The notes below the pieces were generated by a model. The model worked only from the letters and a program-made list of their open reading frames with translations. It ran no database searches and was not told the DNA's origin. A stretch of 64,000 nt of DNA. It comes from an uncultured Spirochaetales bacterium. GTDB lineage: Bacteria; Spirochaetota; Spirochaetia; JAFGXN01. Below, piece after piece: positions 49,312 through 58,084 of this stretch (position 1 is its first letter; every line of letters starts with the position of its first letter). Where the stretch lies: contig CASEOG010000005.1 of NCBI GenBank assembly GCA_949289575.1, positions 310,001 to 374,000 on the forward strand. Direction: 5' to 3'. Both the position numbers and the translations under genes were made by a program.

Positions 49312-50091
49312 TTAAACTCCGCCGGTCTGTTCGAAAATCGATCTTTCTTTGGGGGGCAGGAATGCAGCCAGTTTCATCTGAATCATTCTCGGGTTGTCGC
49401 CTCCCTGAATCGATAAAATTCCTTCAACCATAATTTCCTTCATCATCATTTCGGCCGCATGACGCCCTTCCAGCTTGGTTTTCATCGGCAGCAGAAAAAG
49501 GTTTGCCAAAACCGATCCGTACAACGTCGTAATCAACGCCAGCGCCATACCGGAAGCCAGGTTGGACTGATCCTCCAAATTGGCAAGCATCTGAATCAGT
49601 CCCAACAGTGTTCCGATCATTCCGAACGCGGGTCCGACACCGGCCCAGAGGTTAAAAAATCCGATTCCGACATTATGCCGTTCGCCGAGCTTATCCAGCT
49701 CGATAAACAGCATATTTTTGATAATTTCGGGGTCCGTTCCGTCAACCGCAAGCTGAATTCCTTTTTTCAGAAAAGGTTCATCCAAATCTTCGATATCGTC
49801 CTCGAGAGCCAGAATTCCTTCCCGGCGCGCTTTTTCGGAAAAGGAAACGATTGTCGTGATAACTCCGGTATAATCATATTTGTACTTCTTAAAGATGAAG
49901 CTCATGTATTTTCCGAAGTTTCTGGTCACGGAAAGCGGATTTGCGGCAACGGTTGCCAAAAACGAGCCGAAAATAACCAGAACCAGAGAGCCCAAATCGG
50001 CATACAATATCAGACTGGCGCCCGATACAATGATCGATAAGATAATCAGTATAAAACCGCCGACAAAGCCGATTATCGTTGCGATATCCAT
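49312..50091 (-). CDS. motA: Flagellar stator protein MotA
   Basis: MotA forms the pentamer around MotB that turns FliG. The 259-residue protein has four membrane segments (two N-terminal, two late), a cytoplasmic loop with the charged residues LALEDDIEDLDEPFLKKGIQL, and the conserved GPAFGMIGTLLGLIQMLANL motif. A late ALITTLYGSVLANLFLLP segment completes the channel. It follows flbD by 6 bases. It matches the Borrelia/Treponema form in length and order. Confidence 0.96.
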   Translation of the reverse strand: MDIATIIGFVGGFILIILSIIVSGASLILYADLGSLVLVIFGSFLATVAANPLSVTRNFGKYMSFIFKKYKYDYTGVITTIVSFSEKARREGILALEDDIEDLDEPFLKKGIQLAVDGTDPEIIKNMLFIELDKLGERHNVGIGFFNLWAGVGPAFGMIGTLLGLIQMLANLEDQSNLASGMALALITTLYGSVLANLFLLPMKTKLEGRHAAEMMMKEIMVEGILSIQGGDNPRMIQMKLAAFLPPKERSIFEQTGGV

Positions 50092-50097
50092 AAACGT

Positions 50098-50295
50098 TTA
50101 CTCCTCATTTTTAAAAGCACCGATTTTCTTTCGGTAATCAATTATTTCTTTTAATATTACCTCATAACGGTCCTTTACGACAAGTCTTTTCCCCGATAAC
50201 ATTGTAATTGTTGTATCGGGCGTCAGCTCAATCGATTCAATCTGATGCGGATTCAGATAAAACTGTTGACCGTTTAATTTTGTCACCCGAATCAT
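50098..50295 (-). CDS. flbD: Small flagellar protein FlbD
   Basis: The 65-residue protein is a FlbD family member: IRVTKLNGQQFYLNPHQIESIE (outlined: VTKLNGQQFYLNPHQIE) and TTITMLSGKRLVVKDRYEVI. It is not the FlbD sigma-54 activator of Caulobacter, which only shares the name. Its function is unknown; the gene is kept between flgE and motA in spirochaetes and in many Firmicutes. The short fold looks like a small beta-barrel. It starts 31 bases after flgE. Confidence 0.9.
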   Translation of the reverse strand: MIRVTKLNGQQFYLNPHQIESIELTPDTTITMLSGKRLVVKDRYEVILKEIIDYRKKIGAFKNEE

Positions 50296-50326
50296 AACTT
50301 AACGCCCGAATCCGTTCCGTTCACTG

Positions 50327-51709
50327 TTACCGTTTCAGCGTCAGCAGTTCCTGAAGCATCTGATCGGAAGTGGTGATGCTGCGGGAGTTTGCCTGAAAAC
50401 CGCGCTGTGTGACAATCATATCCGTAAAAGATTCGGCCAGATCGACGTTACTCATCTCGAGCGAGCCGGCCAGGAATTTCCCTTTTCCGGCAATACCGGC
50501 CGGACCGACCAGAGCATCACCCGAGTTATTCGAAACCACATAGGTGTTGTCGCCGGCTTTTTCCAGACCTTCGGGATTGGTAAAGGTGGCCAACGCAATC
50601 TGACCCAAAATGCGGCGGTTGCCGTTCGAGAAAACTCCGGTAATCTGTCCGGCATCATCGATGCGGAACGAATCCATATACCCCAGTCCGTAGCCGTCCT
50701 GCCGGAACGCCTTGGTTGTCGAGGTATCGGCATACTGTGTCATGGAATCGCGGGTATTACCGATTTCGCCCAGTTTTAAAGTGAAATTCAGCCGCTGCAG
50801 GTTGCCGTCGGCATCGGGTCCCGATTGAACCACCGTGTATCCGATATCGAGATTCAGTTCGCCTTCTTCGTCAACCACACCGTTTCCGTCGGTAACATTT
50901 TGCAGAACACCGTAATTATCGAACTGCACGATAAACGTGTTCGCCGCCCCCTCGCCGCCGACCGTAACGCCGACCGCATCCTGTCCGATCATCGGATCGA
51001 TTTCCACCGTTCCCTGCCACTGATTTTCCTGTTCGGGAACGCGCGTATAGGTAACACGCAGGTCGTGTTCGTTTCCGGCCGAATCGTAAATCTTTTTGTT
51101 AACGACCCAGCTGCGGTCCATGACCTGTCGCAAATCATCGGGATTTTCGATAGCCAAAGTGTTTTTATTCAGGTTACAGGACAATTCGACCAGTCCCGTC
51201 TGCCGGGCCGGATCTTTCTGACCGATCGGAATATAAAGTTCGGTCAGATCGGCTGCCGTCGATAACACATCGGTTCCGTTAATGTTCTGAGTCTGCCACC
51301 CCATAACCCGCATTCCGTTGGCAGGGTTGACAAGAATGCCGTTTTTATCGACATCGAAAGCACCGTTTCTGGTGTAGTACATATTGTCGCCTTCGTTCAT
51401 GACGAAAAAACCTTCACCGCTGATAGCCACATCGGTAATCACACCGGTCGACTGAAACGCTCCCTGAGTATGAATCGTATCGATAGAGGCAACCGTCATG
51501 CCCAGTCCGATCTGTTTCGGGTTGATACCGCCGCGGACTTCGTTCGGAGCCGCCGCTCCTCCGATCGACTGACTGATCATATCCTGAAAATTAACACGGC
51601 TTTTTTTAAATCCGACGGTGTTGACATTCGAAATATTATTTCCGATCACGTCCATGCGTGTCTGGTGATTTTGGAGACCGGAAACACCGGCATATAAAGA
51701 TCTCATCAT
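50327..51709 (-). CDS. flgE: Flagellar hook protein FlgE
   Basis: FlgE polymerises into the hook that joins filament and rod. The 460-residue protein has the N-terminal rod-hook motif SLYAGVSGLQNHQTRMDVIGNNISNVNTVGFKK (outlined: GNNISNVNTVGFKK), a variable middle and a C-terminal helix with the QRGFQANSRSITTSDQMLQELL pattern (outlined). Lys165 (IGQKDPA) and Cys178 (VELSCNL) are 13 residues apart at the same positions as the pair that forms the lysinoalanine cross-link in T. denticola, where it makes the hook very stable. There is no signal peptide; export is through the flagellar gate. Confidence 0.96.
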   Translation of the reverse strand: MMRSLYAGVSGLQNHQTRMDVIGNNISNVNTVGFKKSRVNFQDMISQSIGGAAAPNEVRGGINPKQIGLGMTVASIDTIHTQGAFQSTGVITDVAISGEGFFVMNEGDNMYYTRNGAFDVDKNGILVNPANGMRVMGWQTQNINGTDVLSTAADLTELYIPIGQKDPARQTGLVELSCNLNKNTLAIENPDDLRQVMDRSWVVNKKIYDSAGNEHDLRVTYTRVPEQENQWQGTVEIDPMIGQDAVGVTVGGEGAANTFIVQFDNYGVLQNVTDGNGVVDEEGELNLDIGYTVVQSGPDADGNLQRLNFTLKLGEIGNTRDSMTQYADTSTTKAFRQDGYGLGYMDSFRIDDAGQITGVFSNGNRRILGQIALATFTNPEGLEKAGDNTYVVSNNSGDALVGPAGIAGKGKFLAGSLEMSNVDLAESFTDMIVTQRGFQANSRSITTSDQMLQELLTLKR

Positions 51710-51724
51710 AACTGAACCCTCCGA

Positions 51725-52192
51725 TTACGAGCGTACGCTCTCGACTTTATCAAAACTGTAATAATAACCGTTAATTTTAACCTGCGGATATTCGCGGCCT
51801 TTGACTTCTTCGACAATTCCCGTTACCGTATTTTCGCCGTCGACAACAGTCACTTCCCGTCCGATCAAGGCGGCCGAATTCGAGGCGGCAATCACCTCCG
51901 ACAGACGGGCAAAACCATCGGCCATATTGGTCATCTGCTCCAGAGACGAAAACTGTGCCATTTGTGCAATAAACTGTTTGTCTTCCACCGGTGCGGTCGG
52001 ATCCTGATTGGCCAGCTGTTTGACAAGAATCAGCAGGAAATCGTCTTTTCCCATTTCGGTTTTGGCAACACGTTTGTTTCTTGCCGTCAGTTCACTGTTG
52101 AATTCCGCCACAGATGATTCCAAAACTCCCCGTTCGAACGCATCCATATACCTGTTCATCTGCACATTCGGATTCATTCCCGATATTTCCAT
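51725..52192 (-). CDS. flgD: Hook cap / scaffold protein FlgD
   Basis: FlgD caps the growing hook and is exported by the flagellar system. The 155-residue protein has the conserved N-terminal part GKDDFLLILVKQLANQDPTAPVEDKQFIAQMAQFSSLEQM (outlined: FLLILVKQLANQDPTAP, FIAQMAQFSSLEQM) and a short beta tail (IGREVTVVDGENTVTGIVEEV). The C-terminal Ig/Tudor part is shortened compared with Salmonella, as is usual in spirochaetes and Bacillus. It follows fliK by 9 bases and precedes flgE by 15. Confidence 0.93.
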   Translation of the reverse strand: MEISGMNPNVQMNRYMDAFERGVLESSVAEFNSELTARNKRVAKTEMGKDDFLLILVKQLANQDPTAPVEDKQFIAQMAQFSSLEQMTNMADGFARLSEVIAASNSAALIGREVTVVDGENTVTGIVEEVKGREYPQVKINGYYYSFDKVESVRS

Positions 52193-52201
52193 CCGTTCCT
52201 C

Positions 52202-53605
52202 CTACACTTCAATATCAATCGCGCTTCGGTCAAAGCGGGTCGTTACGATTTCCGCATGCTTTTCGACCGCCCCGACGGCATGTGCCATTTTCAGCGGAAC
52301 CGCATCGACTTCTCCGTCGCCGGGGAAAAAATTCTCCTGTTGCGATTCCTGACTGACAAAAACGTCCAGCGCTCCCAACTCCATACCCTGCTCGGCAAAT
52401 ATTTCCTTCAAATCACCGAAGGCCGTCTGCAGCGCTTCCTTCACTATATTATTGTCGACAAAAATTTTCCCGACTATATGTTTATTTTCCAAAATCAGGT
52501 TTATTTTTACGGTTCCCAGCTCCTGAGGTCGAAGAACCAGTTTAATTTCTCCGCTCTGACCGTCTTTCACCAGAATTTTGGCTTCACGCAGGATTTCGAG
52601 ACTTCCCTGCTCTTTGAGTTCTCTCACCAAATCCGCCTTGGTTATATTCGGAATTACCGTCTTTTCGACGCCGCCCGTTTCTCTGACAGATGAAGACAGA
52701 AGCGAGGCAATCGTATCGGCATCGGCAGCTCCGCTGTTTCCGACGGAAACATTTTTCGCGTCGCCGCCGACAGCATTCTTATTTGCTTTCCGTGTCTCGG
52801 GTGAGGTGTTTTTGTTTTCCGATTTTGATTGGGCGTCGCGCAAAACGGAAACGGTAATGATCCGCTCAGCACGAACGGTTTCCGTCTCTCCGGCGTGATT
52901 GCGGACTGCCGATTTTCCGATTGCGGCTTCTTGTCCGTCAGCCGCAACCCCACGTTCGGGTCGGACCGCCTTTTTCCCGTTTGCCTCAACGGCGGCCGAT
53001 GCCGTTTTCAGATTTTCTTCGGCACTTCCTTTTCCCGCAACGGCAGCCGCTTTTTCAGAACGAGATGATTTTTGTTCCTGTGTGACAGTTTTTGAAAAAT
53101 CCGGTTTTTTTGAAGATTCTTTGCCGGCGGTATCATGGTTTTGATTCTGTACAGCCGCCTTTTCCGGCTGCGAGTCGCGGTTTTCGGCAATCGCACCGCC
53201 GTGAACGGCCGGTTCGCCTTCTTCCTCCGCCGAATCATGATTCCTGTCGGCATTTTCCGCCGAACGGACCGAATCCCGTTCGGACACCGGTTCGGTATCC
53301 GGGGCCCCGGCATCCGTTACCGTCTGAGAAGAATTCTCTGTCATCTCCTTGATTTCGGTAACCGGATTGCCGTTCTCACCGACAACGACCTGATAGCCGT
53401 TATTTTCGTTCAAAACCGATTCGCTGAAAATCTCGATACGACGGTTTTCATCGCGCTTAAATGCCAATCCCGATTCTGTTTCGACCCTTCCCAGCAAATC
53501 CGCAAAAGAAAAGCCGTCCGTCCGGTCCGAAAGCCGACCGGGACCGCTTTCGCCGTCGTTTACGGCAGAAAACGGAAATGAATGCTGACCTGTTGTAACA
53601 ATCAA
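52202..53605 (-). CDS. fliK: Hook-length control protein FliK
   Basis: FliK measures the hook and triggers the FlhB switch. The 467-residue protein has a long, disordered, Glu/Lys/Ala-rich N-terminal part (to about residue 320) without clear repeats, and the C-terminal Flg_hook domain with GEIKLVLRPQELGTVKINLILE and FGDLKEIFAEQGMELGALDVFV (each outlined). The middle part is compositionally biased and varies among spirochaetes, so only the C-terminal domain carries the assignment. It is the gene named tap1/flbC in older spirochaete work. It lies between flbB and flgD. Confidence 0.9.
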   Translation of the reverse strand: MIVTTGQHSFPFSAVNDGESGPGRLSDRTDGFSFADLLGRVETESGLAFKRDENRRIEIFSESVLNENNGYQVVVGENGNPVTEIKEMTENSSQTVTDAGAPDTEPVSERDSVRSAENADRNHDSAEEEGEPAVHGGAIAENRDSQPEKAAVQNQNHDTAGKESSKKPDFSKTVTQEQKSSRSEKAAAVAGKGSAEENLKTASAAVEANGKKAVRPERGVAADGQEAAIGKSAVRNHAGETETVRAERIITVSVLRDAQSKSENKNTSPETRKANKNAVGGDAKNVSVGNSGAADADTIASLLSSSVRETGGVEKTVIPNITKADLVRELKEQGSLEILREAKILVKDGQSGEIKLVLRPQELGTVKINLILENKHIVGKIFVDNNIVKEALQTAFGDLKEIFAEQGMELGALDVFVSQESQQENFFPGDGEVDAVPLKMAHAVGAVEKHAEIVTTRFDRSAIDIEV

Positions 53606-53635
53606 AAAAACCTCCCTTCAACAGGAAGGCACTGT

Positions 53636-54262
53636 CTATTCTTCCGACGGAGTCTGCAGTCTTTTCCTGTTGATTGCCGCAACCTTTTCAGGTTCCATTA
53701 AAGAGAGCCAGTAAGAGCTCATACTGCCCTGATTTCTCTCTTCTGCTATTTTATCGGCACTTTTTAAAATTTCGATTACATCATAATCTGCCATTTTTTC
53801 CAAACTTTTGACGGCTGTTTCCGGAGGCATTCCCAGAAGGTTGACTGTAATATCATAAAATTTGCGTTCGCGGCTCTCACTGTCCCGCTGTCTGGAAGTC
53901 CAATTCTCCTGCTCCTTTTTAAAAGCATCCGTTTCGGTCGTTAAAAGAGCCATTTTTTCTTCGAGTTCCTTATCCTTTAACGCCAGATTTTCGGCTTCCG
54001 CTTTCAGCTCGGATTCCCATTCGTCCATGGAGCCCCATATTTTATAAAGACGCTCGCTGTCAAGCAAATCAACCCCCGTCAAATCAACGCGTTGTGTAAA
54101 GCGCGGATCGACATAATTGCGCTTCAGAAAATTAAGGTGTATCAACCCCAAATAGTCAAAAGCAATCAGAGCTCCCATACCGGCTATAACAATCAGCAGC
54201 ACCAGTATCAGAACCTGAAACAATTTTCTGCTGCGTTCGTTTTTGTAACGGATAGTCTTCAT
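53636..54262 (-). CDS. flbB: Periplasmic flagellar collar protein FlbB
   Basis: FlbB is the base of the spirochaete-specific collar that surrounds the motor and recruits stators. The 208-residue protein has one membrane segment (about residues 13-36, then FLKRNYVDPRFTQRVD), a long coiled coil (about residues 75-130), and a C-terminal helical part resembling MotE/MgtE_N (LLGMPPETAVKSLEKMADYD, LMEPEKVAAINRKR). It follows fliJ with an ATGA overlap and precedes fliK, the order seen in Borrelia. No motif suggests enzyme activity. Confidence 0.82.
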   Translation of the reverse strand: MKTIRYKNERSRKLFQVLILVLLIVIAGMGALIAFDYLGLIHLNFLKRNYVDPRFTQRVDLTGVDLLDSERLYKIWGSMDEWESELKAEAENLALKDKELEEKMALLTTETDAFKKEQENWTSRQRDSESRERKFYDITVNLLGMPPETAVKSLEKMADYDVIEILKSADKIAEERNQGSMSSYWLSLMEPEKVAAINRKRLQTPSEE

Positions 54263-54690
54263 CTTTTAAAACTCCTTTTATAAGTTTCCCGCGAAGAAAA
54301 CAAATCGTCAAGAACTTTATTTTCTTTTTCTCTCAGCAGACGTTCGTATTCCTCTGCCTGCCGTTCTTTCAGTTTTTCGAACACCTTTTTTCGGTTCCGA
54401 GCTTCACGGTATGTTTCCGTTGCCTCCGTCCGCCGTTCTTCCGCTTCCCGTAAAACCGGAGTCAGCTTAAGGTTTTGAGACCGTATAAAGTCGGCTGTTT
54501 CCTGATAGGCTCTCCAATCCGTTTCGCGGGAATCTTCTTCAAAGCGGTCCAAAAGGGCCACGTGAGACTGCATTTTCTGCCGGATTCTGTCACATTCGGC
54601 GGTTCTCTTTCCCAATTCGATCCGGGCCGATTTCTCTTCCTGCTCCCGGAGGTTGAGGACTGCCTGAAGCGCAAACTCAAACTTTTTCAT
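54259..54690 (-). CDS. fliJ: Flagellar export protein FliJ
   Basis: FliJ is the central stalk of the FliH-FliI ATPase and links it to FlhA. The 143-residue protein is one long charged coiled coil (EFALQAVLNLREQEEKSARIELGKR and onward, outlined: FALQAVLNLREQEEK). The family is very variable; length, coiled coil and position support it. The start is one base after the fliI stop, and the stop overlaps flbB as ATGA. It was called flbA in Borrelia. Confidence 0.85.
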   Translation of the reverse strand: MKKFEFALQAVLNLREQEEKSARIELGKRTAECDRIRQKMQSHVALLDRFEEDSRETDWRAYQETADFIRSQNLKLTPVLREAEERRTEATETYREARNRKKVFEKLKERQAEEYERLLREKENKVLDDLFSSRETYKRSFKR

Positions 54691-54691
54691 A

Positions 54692-56038
54692 TCAGTCCGT
54701 AATCTCCGTTCCGCTTAAAGCGGAGGCCTCCCTGCAAATGGCTTCGAAAGAAACCGATTCGCCGGTATCCTGCGCCAAAAAGCGGTTGATGCTGTCGATT
54801 TTATCGATGGCCTCATCGGTCAGCCGATCGGCTCCTCTCGAATAGGCTCCGACATCGATTAAATCTTTCCGTTCGCGGTAAACGCTGATTAAAGAACGGA
54901 GTCTGGCAGCCGCCCGACGCTGGGAACGGGAGGCAACCGCACTTTCCAGACGGGACAGAGAGGCCAGCACATCGATTGCGGGGTACTGCCCGCGTTCGGC
55001 CAGTTTTCTGTCGAGAATAATGTGTCCGTCGATTATGGCTCTGACACAGTCTGTAATCGGCTCGTCGAAATCGCCGCCTTCAACCAAAACCGTATAAATA
55101 CCGGTAATGGTTCCTTTATCGGAAGTCGAACACCGTTCAAGCAGCTCCTGTAAAGACGAAAAAACATTCGGTGTATATCCGCGTGAGGCGGCAACTTCCC
55201 CGGAAGCCAGACCGATTTCCCGGATGGCCATAGCCAGCCGCGTTACGGAATCGAAATAGAGCATAACATCTTTACCGCGATCCCGGAAAAATTCGGCAAT
55301 AGCGGTTGCCGTGTATGCCCCGCGGAAACGGGCCAGCGGCGTATCGGACGAATCGGAAACCACCACGACCGACCGTTTCATCCCCTCCTCGCCGAGAGCA
55401 TCCCGAATAAATTCACGAACTTCGCGACCCCGCTCTCCGATCAGGGCTATTACATTGATATCGGCGGAGGAATCTTTGGCCATCATCCCCATCAGCGTCG
55501 ATTTACCGACACCGCTGCCGGCAAACAGGCCGATTCTCTGACCTTTCCCCAACGGTGTAAAAAAGTCGACCGCTTTCACACCGGTCAGAATCCGTTCTTC
55601 AATCGGTTTTCGTGTCAGAACATGCGGACGGCGGTTAAAAACGGAGATATGGTGAGCGACACGCAGAGGGGGCTTTCCGTCAATCGGATTTCCGAGACTG
55701 TCTATCACCCGTCCGCAAAGTTCCTCCGATGCGGGAATCGACAGAGTTCTTCCCAATGCCGACACAAGGCTTCCTTTTTCGATATGGGAAACAGACTGAT
55801 ACGGGAAAAGCCTGACTTCGTTATCTTCGAACGCAACCACTTCGGCTAAAAATTTCTCCCCCGTTCGCAGAGAAAGAATCTCGCAAAGTTCGCCGACAGA
55901 AGCCTGCGGTCCTTCGCTGATGATCATCGATGAGGTGCACTTTCTGACAACCCCGACATACCGGACGGGATCCAGCCGGTCAATCAGAGCGGAATACTTG
56001 TCAAACAATCCTGTTTCGGTTTCTTCCAAAATCGGCAT
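54692..56038 (-). CDS. fliI: Flagellum-specific ATPase FliI
   Basis: FliI hydrolyses ATP to help unload export substrates. The 448-residue protein is of the F1-beta type, with Walker A GLFAGSGVGKSTLMGMMAKD (outlined: GSGVGKST), GERGREVREFIRDAL, Walker B VMLYFDSVTRLAMAIRE, and a C-terminal helical region. A GTG seven codons upstream extends the frame, but the ATG at 56038 is directly behind GGGGGAGGG, so it is preferred. It starts 27 bases after fliH. Assignment is firm. Confidence 0.96.
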   Translation of the reverse strand: MPILEETETGLFDKYSALIDRLDPVRYVGVVRKCTSSMIISEGPQASVGELCEILSLRTGEKFLAEVVAFEDNEVRLFPYQSVSHIEKGSLVSALGRTLSIPASEELCGRVIDSLGNPIDGKPPLRVAHHISVFNRRPHVLTRKPIEERILTGVKAVDFFTPLGKGQRIGLFAGSGVGKSTLMGMMAKDSSADINVIALIGERGREVREFIRDALGEEGMKRSVVVVSDSSDTPLARFRGAYTATAIAEFFRDRGKDVMLYFDSVTRLAMAIREIGLASGEVAASRGYTPNVFSSLQELLERCSTSDKGTITGIYTVLVEGGDFDEPITDCVRAIIDGHIILDRKLAERGQYPAIDVLASLSRLESAVASRSQRRAAARLRSLISVYRERKDLIDVGAYSRGADRLTDEAIDKIDSINRFLAQDTGESVSFEAICREASALSGTEITD

Positions 56039-56065
56039 ATCCCTCCCCCGTCGTGACACGGAAAA

Positions 56066-56974
56066 TTACCGGGACCGGGTCACCAAAGGCGACAGTTCGC
56101 GTATCTTATCTTCGATTTCCCGTAACTGACTTGAAATTCTGGCATCAATCGAACCGTAATCGGTTTCGACAATACATCCGCCCCGATCGACGGACGAATC
56201 CTCGATAACCGTAATCGATTTTGCTTTTTCGACTTTTTTCAGAAACTGTTTCATGTGCTCTGTTGTCAGTGCCGCATCGTCGAAATTGACCCGCAGCGTC
56301 ACATCGGCCGATGTTTTCAGTTTCGTCAGAGCTTTCAGAACGGTATCAACAACAACCTCTTTCTGGGATTCGGTAATCGTACGGACCACTTTACGGACAA
56401 TATTGAGAATCAGATCGACAATCAGGGATTCGGACTCGTCGATAATTTCTCTGCGTTTGTCCGCCACACCGGAAATCATGACATGAAGCTTGTTAATCAG
56501 TCTGTCCGCTTCTTCTTTTCCCAAATTGAACCCTTCTTTCTGTCCGGCGGAAAACCCTTCGTTACGGGCCTCCTCGGATACCGACCGGCGGGACTCCTCG
56601 GCGGCGGCAAGAACCGCTTCGGCTTCGGCCTTAGCTTTCGCTATAATCTCCTCGGCATCTTTTTTGGCCGCATCACGGATAGAGTCGGCCTCGGCAACCG
56701 CGTCGTTTTTCATACGGGTCAGAACCGCTGCTTCGTTATTGCGTACCGCCTCGGTTTCCTCCTTCGCCCGACGAATCATTTCTTCTTTTTCTTTCTCAAA
56801 CTGCTGCCGGAAACGTTCGGCCTCTTCTTCCAGCTCGGAAACCGTCGGTCCGTTGTAGACAACCACCGGTTCCGCTTCGTCTTCCCGGTGATCGGAATGC
56901 AGTTCCGGAGGCAAAATCTTCACCGGCTGATTCAGCAAAGGTAATTCGTAAGATTTAAAGACATTTCTTGCCAC
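56066..56974 (-). CDS. fliH: Flagellar assembly protein FliH
   Basis: FliH binds FliI and ties it to the C-ring. The 302-residue protein has an N-terminal proline-rich and charged stretch, a long coiled coil (about residues 45-160, rich in Glu/Ala/Lys), and a C-terminal globular domain with VDLILNIVRKVVRTITESQKEV and IVETDYGSIDARISSQLREIE (each outlined). It resembles V-type ATPase subunit E in structure. It lies 42 bases from fliG. The coiled coil contains KAKAEAEAVLAAAEES repeats of the GxxxG-poor type. Assignment is good on position and layout. Confidence 0.9.
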   Translation of the reverse strand: MARNVFKSYELPLLNQPVKILPPELHSDHREDEAEPVVVYNGPTVSELEEEAERFRQQFEKEKEEMIRRAKEETEAVRNNEAAVLTRMKNDAVAEADSIRDAAKKDAEEIIAKAKAEAEAVLAAAEESRRSVSEEARNEGFSAGQKEGFNLGKEEADRLINKLHVMISGVADKRREIIDESESLIVDLILNIVRKVVRTITESQKEVVVDTVLKALTKLKTSADVTLRVNFDDAALTTEHMKQFLKKVEKAKSITVIEDSSVDRGGCIVETDYGSIDARISSQLREIEDKIRELSPLVTRSR

Positions 56975-57015
56975 GTTGTTACTCTCCTGTTCCCTTCGTT
57001 ATTGTCAACCGAAAA

Positions 57016-58083
57016 TCAAACAATGACTTCGTCTTCTCCGGTGCGTGCCACAACAATTTCGCCCTGATCTTCGAGTTTCCGAATGATGGCGACAATCTTC
57101 TGCTGAGTCTCCTCGACATCTTTTAACCGAATCGGTCCCAGATACTCCATCTCTTCTTTCAGCGTCTGTGCCGCGCGTTTACTCATGTTCTTGAAGATTT
57201 TATCCTGAACTTCGGCATCAACGCCTCTCAAGGCTTTCGCCAATTCGTTGCCTTCCACTTCACGCACGACACGCTGGATGGAGCGGTCGTCCAAAAGAAC
57301 AATATCTTCGAAGACAAACATTCTTTTCTTGATTTCTTCCGCCAGTTCGGGATCGTCTTCTTCCAATGTTTCGATAATCGTTTTTTCCGTCGAGCGGTCG
57401 ACCAGGTTAAGAATTTCGACGATACTCTCGACACCGCCCGCCGATGTATAATCTTCGCTGGACAGAGTCGACAGCTTCTTTTCCAGAACCCGTTCGACTT
57501 CGCGAAGAACTTCGGGAGAGGTTCTGTCCATGGTTGCAATCCGTTTGGCCACATCACTGCGGTCTTCGGAAGGCAGTCCTCCGAGAATAACGGCCGCTTT
57601 TTGCGGTTCCAGATAAGCAAGAATCAGGGCAATTGTCTGAGGATGCTCCTGCAGAATAAAGTTCATCAGATGTGCCGGATCGGTTCTGCGGATAAAATCG
57701 AACGGCCGGATTTGGAGTGAATTGGTGAGACGGTTGATGACATCCGCCGCCTTTTGGGCTCCCAACGACTTATCCAACAGTTCGCGGGCATAGTCGATAC
57801 CTCCGGTCGTGATAAAATTCTGCGCCATCATTAAGTCTTTGAATTCGGCGAGAACCATTTCTTTATCGGAAGAATCGACATTCTCGACACGCGCTATTTC
57901 GAACGTCAGGGCTTCAATCTCGTCTTCCCGTAAATGCTTGAAAATCTCGGAGGCAACCTCGGTTCCCATCAGCACCAGAAAAACCGCCGCTTTCTGCCGT
58001 CCCGTCATTTCTTTTTTATGAAGTGCCGATCCCGATTTTTTTGTTGAGGTACTTTTCCCCTGAACTGCATCTGTATAACTCAT
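57016..58083 (-). CDS. fliG: Flagellar motor switch protein FliG (FliG2 type)
   Basis: FliG joins the MS-ring to the C-ring and is the protein that the stator turns. The 355-residue protein has the N-terminal domain with KAAVFLVLMGTEVASEIFKHL, the EHPQ motif in LQEHPQTIALILAYLEP, and the C-terminal torque helix with DDRSIQRVVREVEGNELAKAL. The charged residues that meet MotA are present. Spirochaetes often have a second fliG (fliG1) elsewhere; the one in this operon is the main motor copy (fliG2). It follows fliF by one base. Confidence 0.96.
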   Translation of the reverse strand: MSYTDAVQGKSTSTKKSGSALHKKEMTGRQKAAVFLVLMGTEVASEIFKHLREDEIEALTFEIARVENVDSSDKEMVLAEFKDLMMAQNFITTGGIDYARELLDKSLGAQKAADVINRLTNSLQIRPFDFIRRTDPAHLMNFILQEHPQTIALILAYLEPQKAAVILGGLPSEDRSDVAKRIATMDRTSPEVLREVERVLEKKLSTLSSEDYTSAGGVESIVEILNLVDRSTEKTIIETLEEDDPELAEEIKKRMFVFEDIVLLDDRSIQRVVREVEGNELAKALRGVDAEVQDKIFKNMSKRAAQTLKEEMEYLGPIRLKDVEETQQKIVAIIRKLEDQGEIVVARTGEDEVIV

Positions 58084-58084
58084 T

